Source: an uncultured Bacteroidales bacterium
Lineage (GTDB): Bacteria; Bacteroidota; Bacteroidia; Bacteroidales; Paludibacteraceae
DNA length: 50,063 nucleotides
Assembly (NCBI GenBank): GCA_937901025.1
Contig: CALCGR010000125.1
Location: forward strand, 1 to 50,063
Direction of reading: 5' to 3'
Shown here: piece after piece, positions 48,946 through 50,063 of the stretch
How the letters are laid out: every line of letters begins with the position of its first letter
How positions within the stretch are numbered: position 1 is the first letter of the stretch
The notes under the pieces: generated by a model
Databases searched by the model: none
The model's input: the letters and a program-made list of their open reading frames with translations, nothing else
Told to the model about the DNA's origin: nothing
Translations under genes and position numbers: made by a program

Positions 48946-49025
48946 AGGGTTACTCATACGTTGCACATCCGCGTAATAGCGAAGCGAGCGGGAGATATAA
49001 GTAAAGCGAAGCGAGCGGGAGAAAT

Positions 49026-49072
49026 ATTGGCACGATTTTTGATACGATTTAGGTAAACTAAATCAAGCCAAT
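49026..49072 (+). promoter_or_regulatory. Putative LysR autoregulatory operator
   Basis: Nested inverted repeats directly before the start codon: GATTTAG-GTAAA-CTAAATC (49046-49064) and outer ATTGGC (49026-49031) with GCCAAT (49067-49072). LysR proteins usually bind interrupted dyads of the T-N11-A type near their own start. No clear -33/-7 pair is visible. Confidence 0.55.
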
Positions 49073-49960
49073 ATGGAACTACGCCAACTACGCTACTTTG
49101 TAGCGACCGCAAAGACCCTCAGTTTCTCCGCTGCTGCCAGGAAACTGTTCATCACCCAATCCACGTTATCCCAACAGATTCAATCCCTGGAGGACGAACT
49201 CGGCTCCCGCCTCTTCACCCGCACCAGCCACCGCGTCAGCCTCACCGAGGCCGGCGACCGCCTGTTGCCGCTCGCCATTGAGACGCTCCGCACCGCGGAC
49301 GAGTGTAAGACCCAAATCACCGACCTGAGCGACACCGTGAGCGGCGAGCTCAACATCGGCGTCACGCACTCGTTCTCCACCTTGCTCACCAAGCCCCTCG
49401 CGGACTTCCTCCATAAGTACCGGCAGGTGAAGCTGCATATCTATTACGCCGACAGCCTCAAATTGGCGCAGATGCTGCGCGAGAGGAAGATTGATTTAGC
49501 GCTCGCGTATAAGTCCGACAGCGCCGGCGCGGGGTTCGACAGTCATGTGCTCTTCCGGGACCGGCTCTGCGCCATCGTGAGGCACGACCACCAGCTCGCG
49601 GGACGCAAGTCGATCTCGCTCGCGGAGCTGGAGCGCGATAACTGGGGGATCGCTATGCCGAGTCAGCAGATGCAGGCGAGGGAGATGCTCGATCGTTATT
49701 GGGAACAGGAGGGGGAAGGGGCGCATATGCGCAAGCGGATTGAACTCAATGATGCGAACTTTATTCTCGATTTGCTGGACGACAGTCCGCTGCTCGTCGG
49801 TATATTGAGTGCCGAGACGATGCGGCATCGGCGAGGGCTGGTTGCTATTCCGCTCGAGTTGCCGAATAACGAATTGCTCGGGTGTATTCACACTTTGGCT
49901 GACGCCTACCAAAAACGCGCGGCGAAAATCTTTGTCGAGATGCTGAAAGCGGAGAGGTAA
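49073..49960 (+). CDS. LysR-family transcriptional regulator
   Basis: 295 aa, standard LysR length. N-terminal winged HTH MELRQLRYFVATAKTLSFSA, AARKLFITQSTLSQQIQSLE, DELGSRLFTRTSHRVSLTEA, followed by the periplasmic-binding-like effector domain (GELNIGVTHSFSTLLTKPLA). The effector is not predictable. No divergently transcribed target lies upstream, since the gap is occupied by repeat R4. It has the high GC of core genes and, with the lipocalin, may mark the right border of the island. Confidence 0.92.
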   Translation: MELRQLRYFVATAKTLSFSAAARKLFITQSTLSQQIQSLEDELGSRLFTRTSHRVSLTEAGDRLLPLAIETLRTADECKTQITDLSDTVSGELNIGVTHSFSTLLTKPLADFLHKYRQVKLHIYYADSLKLAQMLRERKIDLALAYKSDSAGAGFDSHVLFRDRLCAIVRHDHQLAGRKSISLAELERDNWGIAMPSQQMQAREMLDRYWEQEGEGAHMRKRIELNDANFILDLLDDSPLLVGILSAETMRHRRGLVAIPLELPNNELLGCIHTLADAYQKRAAKIFVEMLKAER

Positions 49961-49964
49961 AAGT

Positions 49965-50063
49965 ATATCTCCCGCTCAGCCACTTTGTGGCTTATTTCGC
50001 ACATTTGCGCCATCGCAAATGGCCCCGGCTTGCCTTTATGCCCGGCTAAAGCACGGGCGGCCC
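49965..50063 (-). repeat. Structured repeat R, copy R5 (cut by window end)
   Basis: Minus-strand copy truncated by the window edge, 3' part only: tail GAGCGGGAGATATA, short variable hairpin AGCCAC-AAA-GTGGCT, the GCGATGGC hairpin and the constant GCCCGTGCTTTAGCCGGGC (50040-50058). It directly follows the lysR stop codon. Confidence 0.8.

Overview
The window reads as a Bacteroidales (Bacteroidota) chromosome. At least nine places carry the phylum-type promoter, a -33 TTTG/TTGC and a -7 TAnnTTTGC about 19 bases apart. Shine-Dalgarno sequences are weak, and family content (WecE, Gmd/Fcl, HicAB, RhuM, GxxExxY, four-helix-bundle proteins) fits that group. No rRNA or tRNA gene and no CRISPR array was seen.

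Layout. 1-3.6 kb: a toxin-antitoxin zone with hicAB, GxxExxY and a broken RhuM gene on the minus strand, mntA with a deleted HEPN partner on the plus strand, and yafQ/relB on the minus strand. These are separated by copies of a structured repeat (R1-R3) and flanked by an inverted 85-bp promoter block. 3.6-4.5 kb: a winged-helix protein and two tandem-repeat tracts. 4.5-7 kb: an O-antigen exporter ATPase and a VioA-like sugar aminotransferase. 7-13.1 kb: AT-rich conflict genes: an AAA ATPase with a PD-(D/E)XK-like partner, an AAA ATPase with a C-terminal HEPN-like motif, a Cas2-like protein with a PIN-like nuclease, and an unknown. 13.3-19.3 kb: an acyl-chain operon (NeuD-like transferase, FabH-like synthase, adenylation enzyme, GNAT, two ACPs, two SDRs). 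19.5-24.1 kb: a three-gene cassette with a SIR2-like protein. 24.3-24.7 kb: a promoter- and terminator-bounded stretch without a convincing ORF. 24.8-36.3 kb: glycosyltransferases, ATP-grasp ligase, LtaS-like transferase, WecE, deacetylase and asparagine-synthetase-like enzyme. 36.4-41.1 kb: two further two-gene conflict cassettes (unknown + SMC-like ATPase; DUF262 + HEPN). 41.4-44 kb: gmd, a DUF559 nuclease and fcl. 44-47.7 kb: a four-helix-bundle gene in minisatellite DNA, a small unknown, and an AAA ATPase with a partner. 47.9-50 kb: a lipocalin, a LysR regulator and repeat copies R4 and R5.

How it fits together. The core is a surface-polysaccharide locus. VioA- and WecE-type aminotransferases point to dTDP-4-amino-4,6-dideoxyhexoses, Gmd/Fcl to GDP-L-fucose, and a WecF-like enzyme to Fuc4N(Ac) transfer. 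The FabH/ACP/SDR operon plausibly builds an acyl group placed on an amino sugar, and the ATP-grasp, LtaS-like and AsnB-like enzymes suggest further decorations. Interleaved with this are about six ATPase, nuclease, HEPN or SIR2 cassettes, several with their own promoter, so the locus doubles as a putative anti-phage island. The strongest candidates for undescribed biology are the SIR2 three-gene cassette (19.5-24.1 kb), the ATPase-plus-partner pairs, the R repeat with compensatory base changes in its stems, and two palindromic mini-elements inserted in frame within sugar-biosynthesis genes. All functional statements come from reading the sequence; no database search was run.
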